This document shows positions 38,801-51,600 of a DNA stretch of 64,000 nt, piece after piece; positions within the stretch are counted from its first letter, which is position 1; each line of letters begins with the position of its first letter. A model generated the notes under the pieces. The model was not told the origin of the DNA, searched no databases, and saw nothing but the letters and a program-made list of their open reading frames with translations. Source of the DNA: Marsupella aquatica (taxonomy: Eukaryota; Marchantiophyta). A program made the position numbers and the translations under genes. Where the stretch lies: assembly GCA_973895155.1 (NCBI GenBank), contig OZ316898.1, positions 868,001-932,000 of the forward strand. The letters are read 5' to 3'.

Positions 38801-40120
38801 TTCAAAGTATTCATCGGCTTCATTCAGCCTGTCTTGGTAGATGAGCTCCAGACCTTTCATCACCTGACATTCATGTACTTCCAATTGATTAGCTTACTAG
38901 ACAGGCCTAGGCTGAAGTGAATGTTCTTGCACATAGGCTGATGTGTGAGTGTGGTGGATGTCGGGTTAAATTGGCATCACATGGAGCATTATTCCATGAT
39001 TTCTGATTTTATTCGATGAAAAAGTCCTTTGAATGTCAAGTCATTAAATTATCTCCAAGCTTTTGCATTATTCAACAATATTCGCTGTTCATGTACAGAT
39101 GAGCTCTTCTATTCAATTAGTTTAGCTATATACCTTGAGATTACAACACATCAAGGATTGGGTGATTTCTGTAATGTGGGGTGACTTCAGTGTACCTCTC
39201 AGCAAAGAAAACATAGAAGTCGGGTGGATTTAACATCCTCCAGTAATAATTAAATAAACAGAGTGGATTGTGTTTCATGAAGGTTTCACGTGAGGGAGAT
39301 GTTATAAATTAAGGCTTGATGGCAGCTCATTTTGTACATCGTCCAAAGAGGAAGAGCATTAAGTTAGTTGGTCCTTGCCATAACTTTTGTAAATTAGAGT
39401 CATGATCAACAGTCATGATAAAATAAGAATACCGTCTGTATATATGACCAAATGCTCTCTTAGCTCTGTGTTTCTTTACAAACATAGTAACTCCCTGTTT
39501 ACAGGGCATTGTGGGCCCATACTGACCCCAAAAACCTAAAGCTTCAACTCCAGTTCTGAGGGGCTATTATTGTCCATACTGCTCTGGTGGAGCTTAGTAC
39601 CAAAAACAAAACAAACAAAAAACAGGACCTTAATACAGTTACTGGCCATATGTATTTCTGGTTGTGCTGATGTAGTAAAATGAGAGAAATTTCATATTGA
39701 GATGATCCAAATCTTGGGTGTGCATTCTTCTCCATAAATTCCAAGACAATTGCAAAGAGTAAAATCAAGAAGGGCACTAAGGTAGGCGAATGTTTAATTT
39801 TGAAAACTGAAATTTTGTGTAGGGATACAAAACAGGGTACAGGGTCGTAAGAGAGGACGAGAGTGGAACTTGTCCCTGGCCCTCCCCCACCTCACCTGCT
39901 GCTCCTCGACCTCAAAATCCACCCCCTCTTCCAGAGGCGTCGGTGTGGGATGCTCCGATGGTGATTGGGAGCGCGGTGTCGTGTTACTCGACTCTGCAGA
40001 CCCTCTCGTGGAGCCCGACCTCCTCCCAGGCATCGGAATTCTAATGTTCGACAAGCCCTGCGTTATGCCTTGCGTAATCCCCTGCGACAGCTCTCCCAAC
40101 CCAGCCACGATTTTCTCCAT
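32847..40120 (-). CDS. TTC39 / Iml2-type tetratricopeptide repeat protein, ten exons
   Basis: Proteins of this family are helical repeat proteins. Yeast Iml2 helps clear inclusion bodies via lipid droplets; the plant role is not established. Exons in coding order are 40120-39896, 38863-38652, 38327-38003, 37385-37170, 36925-36541, 36103-35784, 35555-35361, 34807-34655, 33730-33612 and 33123-32847. Borders are GT-AG, phases agree, and the sum is 808 residues. Marks: MEKIVAGLGELSQG at the start; VMKGLELIYQDRLNEAD, the Iml2-type start of the repeat region; acidic inserts (DDEDDIDIG, DYNDDDSDDD); LRIGVQFGIGAFNLLISLIP; ARLVTYEGRLQAA; LGWTFFLQGDFVRAS; FPALEIIAVYNGF; LCQRSLGDIKQAEANF; and YACFEWGSLLLNN near the end. 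The donor of exon 8 and the path from exon 8 to 9 are the weakest points, because an extra open stretch at 34174-33903 could be an additional exon. Confidence 0.88.
33903..34174 (-). other. candidate extra or alternative exon of the TTC39-like gene
   Basis: Between exons 8 and 9, an open stretch follows a good acceptor (CTCAG ending near 34175) and ends at a fair donor (CTGCAG then GTAGG). It encodes a Ser/Thr/Pro/Glu-rich peptide (TGGTSTSTTPESKNATPG, EPDEEGEDETTH). Its end phase (2) does not match the start of exon 9 (phase 0), so it cannot be spliced in whole as drawn. It may be a retained segment, an alternative exon or chance. Confidence 0.3.
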
Positions 40121-42772
40121 TGTCGATTGCACGATCGAATGCTCCCCTTGCTTCTGTAGTCCGCAGAATTTGACCTAGTTCAGTAGTTCTAGTAAGTCAC
40201 AGCTTTTTTCCATGTCGACCCACGACTCTGTAACTGGCTGCAATCGCAAATGAGATGTAAGCTACAGAGATCGGAGGGAGAGTGAATTTTGAGGCCATGT
40301 TTTCATGGGCTCCGAGATTGGCTGTGGTTTTTCCGTAGAGACTTCAAGCTTCAGGCATTATGGCAGTGATGGAGGAGACAGTCGACCCCGAAATGCTCTT
40401 GGACGGAATTTGCCTAGCCGACCTCGAAATGATCTCGGATGGAGTTTTGCTTAGTTGAGTGACAGGGGGTCTCTTTTCTCTCTTGCCCGAACTATGGATA
40501 TTGCATTGTTGTGACCTATTGTTTGACGGTTCGCTGGATCAGGTTGTGAATGTCTCCTTCGATGCTTGCCGACGGCTGGTCCTTCCGTTCCTTTCCCTTC
40601 TTTGCCGACCAGATTTGAACCTCAACGCACTGGTCTGCTGACAATTCTAGTCAATCAAGAGTTGTGAGATGTCTTTCAGTCCTGCGGCTACGAGGGTCGC
40701 CAGCACTGCACCTTCCAACCGTTTCTTCTTCCCTTCGTGCTGCACAGATTTGAACTTTGTTGCGCTTGGTCTCACCCTGTTATCGCAGATTGCGCATCCT
40801 GAGGTTGATTGCATAGGAAACCTAGAAGACAGTTCGTGGAATGCACCACGCTTGGGTCGTGTTGCGGCATCTCAAACCTGAAGAGTCAATTGTACATCGT
40901 TTTCTAAAACTAACAAAACTCATGATATTAGTTTTGCAGCGCTGATTCACCGATCATATCGTTGATGGATCGTTTGATCAATCATGAATCGAAAAATTCT
41001 TCCCTAGTTTCTCGATCATGACAGATGAATCTATTCTTGGTTGAATTCAGAATCTTCCAATCAACAACGGGCTTCCAATTCGATCGCTTCCGAAAGTCGT
41101 CCATCGGAATTTTCTTCCACGGCAGTTCTTCAAAAAGCTTTCCAGCAATTCCTTCCAGAGTGTGTGATCCAACGTCAATCCATGCAGCACTGTGAAAATT
41201 TGGTCTGAGTCCATATGTTTTTCTAAACTACGGTGTTCGACACCCCCCAAGAGATCCCATCCCCAGATGTGGTGTATCACTCTGGGGCTGCCATGAAACC
41301 TGTTTGTTAAGAACAGGGCCTGTCCTAAAGTACTCTAATTCAAGGGAACGAGTCCCTGGAAAGTCATTGATGGTCATTAAAGGCTTTCCATTAAAGGCTT
41401 ATTAATGGTCATTAAAGGCTTTCTTACACTGTTGCCCAAAAAAATACTAACATAGACTGTTTTTTCTAAGTGTCACAAGAGTAGTATGATCCCCACTCTT
41501 GGGTGAGGTTTGTGTACAAAGATATGGCACGATTTGAACTCAGGACCTCTTGCTCCACTTTGGGTAGGGTTTGTGTAAAAAGAAGTACCCCTAGGCAAAA
41601 ACTCTCATAATAGAATAAGCATGTGCCCTTAGATTCACATAAAGGTTGTCGGAGTGATTCTTTGTTTTTGAGGGCTTTAGGTTAGAGTCACACAAGCACT
41701 TAAGCCATGATTATATCTCATAATTTTGACTGTATTTCATACGGTCTGTGTGCAACACAAAGTTCCATTTGAATCCTATATCCACGCAAGTTGGATATTG
41801 GTTAGTGGATATGTCAGTGTTAAATTATCCAAACACCCTTAACATGAAGCTAAGGGTTCTTGCTCATTCCATTATGAGATACTAGCCTAATCTTTGTGCG
41901 TGTGCACAAAATATGTCAAGGTGAGAAAAGATATTGAGGTGAAGAAAAGATTTTGGTGTGAAAAAAATTGATGATGAGAGAAAAAAATGTCGAGGTGAGA
42001 AAAAGAAGTCAAAGTGAGAAAAAGATGTTGAGGAAAGAAAAGATGACAAGGTAAGCTAGAAAAAGATGTAAAGATGAGGAAAACATGTCGAGGAGAGAAA
42101 AGATGTCGAGGGTGAGGGAAATATGTTATGGTGAGGTTAGTAAAGAACAGAAAAAATGCCCATGCATTGCATAGAAGATGTGGAGGTGAAAAAAAATGTT
42201 GAAAAGAGAACAAATGTCGAGGTGAGAAGAAGATGTTGAGTGAGGAAAAGATATTGAAAGGAGGCAAAAGGTCAAGGTGAAGCAAAGTTGTCAAAGAAAC
42301 TCATTCCCTATGCCCTGCAAAAAGGATGTTGTTACATAAAACACATCATTGTTTGATTGTGTTTGTAGTTGTTGCAAAATATTGTCATTTTGGTCACTAT
42401 TGTGAACATGTTATTGTCGAGGAGGATGAAGTTGAGAACATGGATATACAAGATGGGTGACATTGGCCATTACACACTAAGTCGTAGCATGATCACCCAA
42501 AAAAACGATGCAATTTTTATTAAAATTAAAATTATGAATAACTTAAATACATAAATATATACATATATACATACTTATTTTTCAAAAATGGGGGCAAGAA
42601 AATACAAAATTTCCCCTTCTCTGTTTTTCCCTACCTTTTTCATTCTCCTCTTCCTCAATTTTTGTTCCTTTTTACCTTTATCTGGGCCCTCCCCCTTTTT
42701 TTCCTCCTGGCCAATTTCTCGCTACCTTCTCCTTCATCTTTGGATAGGGCTTTATCTTTATGTCTTTATCTA
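40121..42772. other. intergenic, TTC39-like promoter to repeat region
   Basis: The first few hundred bases should be the leader and promoter of the minus-strand TTC39-like gene. I see no gene beyond it. A degenerate minisatellite lies at 41915-42290 and a T/C-rich stretch at 42600-42770. Confidence 0.6.
41915..42290. repeat. degenerate minisatellite, about 20-bp unit
   Basis: About 15-18 diverged copies of a unit near gtcgaggtgagaaaaagatgt follow each other. Unit length varies from about 18 to 26 bases. The array is purine-rich on plus, which makes a spurious Phe/Leu/Ser-rich frame on minus. Confidence 0.8.
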
Positions 42773-43117
42773 ACACTATAATAGGCAATCCCGCCCATTT
42801 GGCCACTTTCGTCCGTCGTCCCGTTATGAATTTGAATATCAACGGGAATGAAACTGAACCGTCAGATTAAAGCATCTTTTTTTTTGTATCCGTCCAATCG
42901 TTTAACGAGACAGGCCGAGGTAATTGCTCCCTTCCGTGCATAGGGCTTCGGGCCCTGCCTCGCCAAGCCTCCCTTCCGTACATAGGGCTTCGTGCCCTCC
43001 TGGCTGCCTGCCTCGCTCGCCTCCCTTCCCATTTTTACATTCCATGCGCTCTCCCTATGGGACCGGCCCTCCTTGCACAATGCAACGCACTGGCATTAGG
43101 CTTGTGGGAGTATAATA
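42773..43117 (-). repeat. dispersed repeat family A, copy 2
   Basis: This is the inverted partner of the copy at 19328-19570. Read on the minus strand it starts near tattatactcccacaag, passes gtgcgttgcattgtgcaagg and cccatagggag, then aatctgacgg and gggacgacggac, and ends near cctattatag. Inside is a local duplication of cttccgtgcatagggcttcg type at 42927-43000 that the first copy lacks, which explains its greater length. Confidence 0.65.
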
Positions 43118-43244
43118 AGTGCACCTTTGTAGTTCACATGAGAGAGTAAAAAGGACAATCTAGTACAATTCATACTTGTACTCTCAAGTACAATTGTTCT
43201 TGTTCGTACTTAGGCATGTTGCATGTGCATTGCAATGTCATTAT

Positions 43245-43345
43245 GCATTTGTATTTGCGTTTGTATTTGCGAGCACAATGGCCAATGGAGATATGCGTTT
43301 GTATTTGCGTTTGTATTTGCGTTTGTATTTGCGTTTGTATTTGCG
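43245..43345 (+). repeat. 12-bp tandem repeat (gcgtttgtattt)
   Basis: Two runs of the unit gcgtttgtattt are separated by about 24 bases of unique DNA at 43270-43293. The second run has about four perfect copies. It is simple-sequence DNA and unlike the plant telomere repeat. Confidence 0.85.
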
Positions 43346-43506
43346 AGCAAGATATGTTTCTTGTATGTGGTACTTCTCAAACTAGGATTACCGGTTGTTT
43401 GAACAACGTAGATAGAGACGGGGAGAAAAAAACCTCGCATAAGACCAAGGATTCCATGCTATTTCATCTTTGCCTCCATCCATGTTTATTGTCAGCACCT
43501 TCACTT

Positions 43507-43848
43507 TGTTAAGATTAACTCTTAGGTCTAGAGTTACGATTGTACCACAGTAGGGTTAACCTTAGTCACCGACTAGGTTAGGTTAGTCATGATGCACACA
43601 CTATACCCAAGCAGTGTTTGCTTGGAGAGTGGGAACTCAGGCTCATTGTTACGGAACCAGTTGAGAGATGAGGAGAGTTTGTGCTCTGGATGCTTGGTAT
43701 GGCCGGTCGACCTCGAGTGCAGTAAGGCTATTGTGTGTTCCCATGGATGTAGCCTCATGTGGAGGTGAACCACGTATCTATCTGTGTTGACTACTTGATC
43801 ATTGGATGGTTATGGGCATGCCGTTGTGAATGTTGTCAATGCTCAACA
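43507..43848 (+). mobile_element. solo LTR of a copia family related to the full element
   Basis: A 342-base LTR starts tgttaag and ends gctcaaca, flanked by perfect 5-bp duplications cactt (43502-43506 and 43849-43853). Read on the minus strand it parallels the copia LTR at 14464: tgttgagcat, caacggca, acccatccaa-like stretch, atacgtggttcacctcc, gaggctac, gggaacacacaa, aacaatgagcct and ctctccaagca. Identity is only moderate, and the 18-bp repeat run of that LTR is absent. No internal element DNA adjoins, so it is the product of LTR-LTR recombination. Its sense strand is plus. Confidence 0.88.
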
Positions 43849-44664
43849 CACTTTGAGTTAATATGTCCTCACTTGAGTTAACCCCTCTTGAGTTAAGCCC
43901 TCAGTCAGAGTATTTCCATTTGAGTTTTTTGTCATCACCTGTGCGCTGAGTTGAGTTAATCCCTATTGCAGTTAGAGTCAAGGTCTAGAGGCTTCACTAG
44001 TGCGTGTCAACGATTTGAAATTACAAATAATGGTTTTCAACCATAAAGGAATGGTAATAACTTCTTCACATGCAAGGGTATGTAATTTTTGCAAGCCTCT
44101 ACAGGGGCTAATGGTAATCGCATGACCAATCTTGATGGCAAAAAGTTATGGACTATGACTTTGGTAGTCTGTAACTATTACTTTTTGTGTCAATAACCCA
44201 AAGCTACGCAGTCAAGGTCTTTTAAATTCTGAGCTTTGAGACACCCTCTGTCTCATAACATATATCATTTTCTCTTCATTCTTGATCAACCGCCACCTCA
44301 AATGTAATAGCCATCACCATGTAAGCGCATAGCCCATGTGCTGTCAGTCCTGCATTCCAAATTTCTGATTTGTGCCTAAAGTTGTGGAAAAGTGTTGGAC
44401 ATGCGGGCTTTCCTTACGGTAGCCAAAGATTGACTCCCGTGACTTTCACAGGAGGGCAAGGTTATCTTGTTAAGGCCAAACTTTGAGATGCCCTACTCTA
44501 GACACTAGGCCCAAGGAGTAGAGACTTCACTCTAGAAACTAGGCTCAAGGAGAGTATATATAGCAAATTGCAAAAGAGCAGAAGTGCCCATAGAGGAGAC
44601 ACGATACTCTCATAGGCTAAAGACCCAATCAAGGGGAATGAAAAGGGGAATGAACCAAAGAGCC

Positions 44665-44890
44665 AGCGCAAAAGCCCAACACAAAACCTGCAAGAGAAAG
44701 AGGGCCTAAGACCCTATCGATTGACAAAGTGTAGGGCCAGGTAAAGTTTGCTAGGAGGGAGCCCAAAGAGCCATTATAACATAAAACAAACACAAAACCT
44801 GCAAGAACAAGAAAAAGAGGGCATAAGACCCTATCTTGATGGCCTAAGACCCTATATATCCGGAAACTGTAGGGCCTGGTAAAGCTCCCG
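44665..44890 (+). repeat. imperfect duplication, about 115-bp period
   Basis: The order acacaaaacctgcaag, aaagagggc, taagaccctatc and gtagggcc(a or t)ggtaaag occurs twice, from about 44678 and from about 44790. In the second copy the taagaccctat stretch is itself doubled. Confidence 0.7.
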
Positions 44891-45288
44891 AGTACAGTAG
44901 CTTGCGAACGCGCTTTATTAGTTCGATAGGAAGATTCGCTACAAAATGTAGAATATACCAACGTGGGCCACGTACATAGCGTGGTGCGCTGGTGCCCCCC
45001 ATTATTTTAAAACTTAACTCCCACTTCACGGCTTCGAATCCTCTCGGCGAGTCTCGGATTTTCATGTCGATCGCTTACTACTGGTGCGAATTAGATGATT
45101 TTGTTAGCGACACTCTGTTGTGCTCATCGAGTCGATTGTGATTAGAGTCGAGTCGAGTAGCGAGGGATGCAGTGGTGACTGTGCACTCCGATGACGATGG
45201 TGGAAGGGTGTCGTGAAAGCAGAACTTTCTTCGAGCTGTGAAGCCTCCGCATTGTACTGTGCATTCTGGACCCTGCCTGCTCTGTATC

Positions 45289-45327
45289 GAGCTTTTGGAT
45301 TGAGCTTTTGGATTGAGCTTTTGGATT
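45289..45327 (+). repeat. 13-bp triplicate upstream of the NPC1-like gene
   Basis: Three consecutive copies of gagcttttggatt lie about 300 bases before the start codon. They may belong to the leader or promoter. Confidence 0.85.
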
Positions 45328-45607
45328 ACGGTGCTTTTTACGCTCTTTCTGTGTTTTTTGTTTAATTGTTGAATAGAAAATTTGTAGATCGTGGAGGATA
45401 GATTTGCGGCAGCGCGAGAGCAATTTCTAAATTACGATGGACAGAACTTGAGTGAGGAAGTAAGTGCTCGTAGATTGTTACTGTGAAAAGACTGACGAGA
45501 GGTATGGCATCTCTGTCACTCTGCTAGAATTGAAGACAGCAGCTGCTAAGGAAGCTACAAGCAAATTAGTGGTGAGATTAAGCGAAATAACGCATTGAGA
45601 GGCAGGA

Positions 45608-48600
45608 ATGGACAAGAATATGAAGACTCTGAAATTGCCAACGATTTTCCTCGCGCTCTTGTTCGTAAAGGTACTTCGATATCCAAGTCAGCCTCGCCAT
45701 GCATAGTTTATCGTTAGGCAACTGCAGTAACTAAGGAGAATTTCCAATGGCGTTTTCGGGCTTAAAATGTGGCGAATGCGATTCTCGAGTACTTTACATT
45801 ACACTGGAATTCTGAGCAACACCGTGCAACAATGCAACAGTATGTCAACTGAGTAACTGCACAATGCAATAATATGTCACTGACTATGGAAAATACACGT
45901 GGTATGACGGGTCGCAAAGGCGGAGACTTTGCATGGCAATTGAGGAAATCTCCATTCTACTAGGAGCTGCCATAAATTGGTTGCCGGCCTACTCTACGAT
46001 AGGAAGCTGAAATTATGCACGAGGGCATCTCATGGCCGTAGATCCAAGCACAAATTGCCCTAAATGTGGAATAGTCGTGGAAAATGATGTTTGAGACAAA
46101 TTTTGCTCCAACATTAGATCTTCTGATGATTTCCACTTTCACTGAGAGAAAGGGATAGCCCCACAAATCTCAAACGAGGCCTGTGTGACTATCCTAGCTA
46201 GTAATAAAACGCGGGAATAATTACTCATCTAATTGTAAAGCTTAAGCCCGGATCATCCCTTTCCCTGGTTCTCATCTCTTCATGTACTTCTTCTCCACTC
46301 TAATTGGAACTTCATCTTCATCTTTGGGTGGCTTAGCCCTCTATAGGTGTGAAACGGTTCTGCTAACTTGAACAGGCACACTTGGAACTGGCACAATTGG
46401 AAGTTGTGAGTATGCAAGTCAACTAGGAGGGCCATAAATGACCTGAAGTTGCTTGAATATTTGTGACAAACTCGTAAGTTTTGCTCGTTTGGTAGGACTT
46501 CGTTGCAGTGTGTGCAGCTCATGATATTTTCACGCTGCAAAGTACGACGCAACTTCAGGATAGTGCAACGTAATTTCAAAACCCTCTTATGTGAATTTGG
46601 GCTTGCTTACTAACATTTCATACCCGCGTGACCTGAAGTCAGCATAGCGCGGTTTATTGAATTCTATATGGAGTTTCTTTGATCTCGCATTGGGCACAAG
46701 TAAGCTTCCGGTTCTGTGTCTGTCGTTGTACAAAAGATTCTAAGTGGAGTTCTTCAGTGGTACTCCTTTATTTACACTTACTTTCAATGATTCTTACATT
46801 TTCATTGAAAGTTTGCCGTCTAGGGTCCCCTTCTTATCCCTTGTTTGAAATTTTCAGGGATGGGAGACATGAAGCGGGCTGGTGTTCCATGTATGAAATC
46901 TGTGGCGAACGGGAAGATGGGCAAGCACTTGATTGCCCGAATACCGTTGAAGCTGTTACGGTATATGTTTGGAATGAGCTTTCTTGCTTTGAGATACGTT
47001 TCCTCCCCATTTTGTAAGACGCATCAGAGCTATATATACTGGACACAAGTCATTCTGCTCATTGAAAGGAGGCTAACGAAATGGCTTGCATACATGTTGG
47101 TTTGTGGCAGCCCAGTGAGACTTTCTCTAAAAAGGTTCAGAGTCTTTGTCCTACCATAACAGGAAATGTGTGCTGCACTGAAGATCAGTTTGAGATTCTT
47201 CGCGAAAGTGTGCAGCAGGTTACTTTCCCAATCATCCAGAATCTATCTGCCAGTTCCATGTTATTTGTACCCTGCTCTGGACATGTGGTCGAGGGGGTTC
47301 ACTTCATTTAACCTTGTATTCGTCTCTACTAAATGTTGAATTCTCTGTGTGCATCGCCAGGTGACTCGTTAGCTTGGTTTTTGCTTGTAACCTGATGTGG
47401 TTTACTGATAGTTATACCTTTGCAGGCTGTCCCATTTCTTGTCGGGTGCCCGGCTTGTCTTCGAAATTTTCTGAACCTTTACTGCGAGCTTTCCTGTTCA
47501 CCTGATCAGAGCTTGTTCATTGATGTTGTTGCTGTCAAAAGGGTATGTCATTTCTTTCCTTACGATCAATGCAGTGAACTAATGAAGAAGTCAGTGTACC
47601 AAGGATTAAATAAGTGAATGACTTCATCCAAAAATCCAAAGTTGACGGAATGGGTCAAAGATTTATCTCATCATTCTCAAACTGATTGGTGTCTGTTCTG
47701 ATCATCTCACCTTCTTATGGATTCTTTAGACGTCATTAATTGCTTGATCTGGCTGGAAAATAGACACCTTGTAGTGTCTTTCGAAGTTACTACAGCAGCC
47801 ACAACACGAGTTCTTTACTATTGATAAACTCTCGAAAGATTCTAACTAGAGAATATACTCATCAATTAAACGTCAAGTGGTTCAAATTTGCATATGGTCA
47901 GTTGGAAACTTTGAGATGGGCAATGTCTATCTGGAATTGTGGAGGTCTCATTGGATAACGGTGACTGAGGCTGTCAGGACCACGAGAAGGAATTGGTTGA
48001 TGGCATTGATTTCTACGTCACAGAAGAGTTTGGCAGTACGTTATATGATTCTTGCAAGGATGTGAAATTTGCTGCAATGAATACCCGGGCAATGGACTTT
48101 ATTGGAGCAGGTGCAAAAAACTATACAGGTATTTGATCGATGAGCATCAACCCAGTTCCTTTTCATCGCTGTTGTTCCAGAATGAACGCATGATCTCGTT
48201 TAAGACGTTTAGTGGTCATTTCCCCAACTGAGAGTTTGTGGACTGTCACTTCAAATTGATATTATAAAATGTAGTTCAACTCGACTCATTCAATTCTAGA
48301 TAATTTTTCTTGATGTCCTCTGTATTGCTTGCACTTTGGCTTTGCAGAGTGGTTCGCATTCATGGGCCAGAAGGCAAATATAGGTGAAATAGGTTCCCCA
48401 TACCAAATAACCTATAAAACCTCTGTTTCCGAAAACTCTACGATTCAACCTCTGGATATTCCAATGACACCTTGTTGGGACGCCTCCCTCTCCTGTTCCT
48501 GCGGGGACTGTCCAGATGCTAGTATATGCTCAGATATACTTCCACCTGCCTCCAATGACACGGAGGGATGTTATGTGCATCTTGGATCACTGCGCGATTG

Positions 48601-51600
48601 GCAAATTAATGTACTATACCTTTTCCAACTGAATGGAATGTATTTATTTTCTCTCGAGAAAACTCTGGTGCATTTGGGAGTTCTGATAAACTAGGACAGG
48701 GGTTTGTTGTGATGAGCATTTGGCTTCCAGAAGAATGTAGTCTCTATTTGTGAGTAGGGCTGTAAACACAAAAGTATGCTCGCTGAATGAAGTTTCATAT
48801 CTACAGGTGGGCTGTTTGGATCTAGGGATGGGGTTATTGTATGGATTTGTGTTGTTTGCGATACTCGGTGGGTGGGTTCAGTTCAAGAGGCAAGGTAGAG
48901 ATACAAGTGCATTGCCAGAACTGGTTGAACCCCTTGTAGCTGAACGTACGAGTGAAGACACGGTGGTCGTAAGTGGACAAGACTCTGAAATCATCCCTGT
49001 TGAGGTACTGTCCGCTGTGTTTCACTTGTTTACTGCTTTGAAAATAACTCTGTGGGAGATGAAGATGCTATTACGTTTGTATTTTTGCTGACGCGTCTTT
49101 GTGCTCTCATTTGATACTAGTTATGCTACAGCTTGTGCGTTCTGTGATTTAAGTCCAACGTTGTAGGAACATCTTTCGTTATTGGTACTGAAAGTGGTCT
49201 TAGTTTGATTAATGATGGCATAGCTCCGACGTTACTCACAACAGGATTCCTTGTAGGTACAAGGAAATGGACAAACTAGAAAGGTGGCTTCCCGTTCTCC
49301 TTTAATAGAGACGTACCTTGCGGAGTGGTATAGGTACTGTCTCACATTTAATCAGCCCTACATACCTGACAGATTCGGTCAAGATACTTGATCAAGTGCA
49401 ATGTCTTATGAACGTAAAGTTTGATTTTTTGGGGAGAGCATCCTAGAAGACATTGGGGAGAGCATCCTAGAGGACATCAATGTGGTGTCATTTAGTTCCC
49501 TTTTTTGTGGATGGCTGTTAAGGTTCATCCTGATTGTTTAGAGATCTGGGCACATTGTGAGTCTAGCTATATTTGACCTGTGCAAAGACAGCGACAGCAC
49601 AGTTGGTCTTCTTCGGAAATCACGACGCCTTGGTTTGCGAACTATCCATTGGAGTGCTAAGACTTTGCAATAAGTCTGTGCCAAGATAATAAGTAGCCTG
49701 CAGAACTAGCATAGCCGCAGAAGTTTCATTTTTCTTAAATGTCAGTCCAATCTCCACCAGAGTTATCACGGAAAGTAAGTCTTAGCAGACAAGGAGATGA
49801 TCATCTTTTCTGTACTTCCAGGACGGGTATCTTGAAATATTTCACTCTAGTCGTATACAATTGACTACATATACAACTCCCATAGTAGGCTTTGGAAGAC
49901 CAGCTTTGCATTCTGTCTTACGTTGTGCCATCATGTTGATTTATATGCAGAATGCAAGGAGTTTTCATTGCTCGTAATCCAGGAAAAGTGCTCTTTTTGT
50001 CCGTTCTCCTCCCCTTAATACTCTCTTTGGGGCTGTGGCACTTGGAAGTGGAGACAAGTCCTGACAAGGTGGGTTTAATGCTGCTGGTTTTGTAAATCTG
50101 TCACTTCGCACAATACATTAAAACATAAAATTGATATGGACAGCAAACAACTGAATGTACTACGAACGTTGACAGATTTGAAGAACATCAAACCTGAAGA
50201 GTTGAAGATTGAACACTATGGATAGGGAATTTAATGCTTTCCTTGCATTCAGTAATGAATGCGGTGATCCATGTATTCTGGCTTCTGGTCCAAATTCTCT
50301 TGCTTTGCTTTCAAAGTCGTGCTCTTCAGGTATTGTTGCTCATAGGTCTACGTCAGGTAATGGCCCTGTCGAAGTAAAATTTACTCAGCTTGCGCGTTTT
50401 GTATGACAATTGCCAGCTATGGGTGGCTCCTGGAAGCAAGGCAGCTGAAGAGAAAGCCTTTTTTGATACTCACTTGGCTCCCTTTTATCGAATTGAGCAG
50501 GTATGAAGTGTTGGAAGAGTTTTGTTTCCTCTCTTGTCAAATTGTTCGGTGCATCGATCCCAATGGTTGGTTAATGCTAATCTAAACCGCCACTTGTGAA
50601 TGACAAGTCTGTGACTTATGTGTTGCTGTTTTATACCAGCTTATTCTGGGAACAATTCCCAAAGATGGAGAAAGTTCTGCACCCTACATTGTGACAGATA
50701 GAAATCTTCTTGTTCTATTTGAAATCCAAAAAAAGGTACGTGTCATAAGTATGCCGACCAAAAGTTATGTGGTTGCAAGTTCTACTCATTGCGTTGAATA
50801 GATTTGAAATCATAAGAAGTAGGATCTATCTCACTTATTTTTAACAGTACAGTGTAAGAGTTTGAGAGCCCAGATCTGGACAAGTCCTTTGCCTGTTTGA
50901 TTTGTACAGGTTGACGATCTTCGTGGAGATGCATCGGGTACAGGAGTCTCTCTTCAGGATATTTGTACAAAGCCCCTGGGAACTCCTTGTGCTACCCAGA
51001 GTATCTTGCAGGTCCTAACGTCTCTGTTATTCAATTTCGTCTAGCTACCTTACTAAACCTTATCATTCATCGGCTTTCTAGTACTTAATGGTTGGGTTCA
51101 ATATCATTCTCTGGGCTTCTGGCCTTAGTAAACTGTAAATCAGGTCCATCAGCCTTATACAGCCGGTAGGACAATCATGAAGGTGATTTTATTCCAATTT
51201 AATGATCCTTCTTCTACTGATTCGTTATGTGCAGTATTTCCAGATGGATGAGGAGAAATTTTTCGATTACCAGGGCTCTCAACATGCTGAGTTTTGTTTT
51301 GAGGTCAATCATTTCATCACCTTGTAACGACCTCCATTCGAGTACTTGTATTTGTGATAAAAGACAGAAGGTTGAAATTATGAGCATATCTTGTATTTCC
51401 TTTGGTACTGTAACCTTGCAACGGACGCAACCAGTCTTATGCAACTGCGGGGGAGGAACATCAATCTTCTGAATTCTGAGTTGGCTGTGGGGTGTATGGC
51501 AGCATCATTCATCTTCGGCACAATGCTTAAGTGCATTTGAAGGTCCAGTGGATCCCACCACTATTCTGGGTGGTTTTTCTGGCTCCAATTTTACAGAGGT

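Larger units (their letters stand above)
43849..45607. other. intergenic and promoter / leader of the NPC1-like gene
   Basis: No gene is supportable before the NPC1-like start. A duplication of about 110 bases lies at 44665-44890, and a 13-bp triplicate at 45289-45327 falls in the probable promoter or leader. An in-frame TGA lies four codons upstream of the start codon used. Confidence 0.6.

Noticed and set aside
41887-42294. 135-codon minus ORF rich in Phe, Leu and Ser
   Set aside because: It is produced by the purine-rich minisatellite on the other strand.
43245-43345. Interstitial telomere repeat
   Set aside because: The unit gcgtttgtattt does not match the plant telomere unit TTTAGGG.
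43210-43440. ORF with Asn-Thr-Asn-Ala repeats
   Set aside because: It is the translation of the 12-bp tandem repeat.
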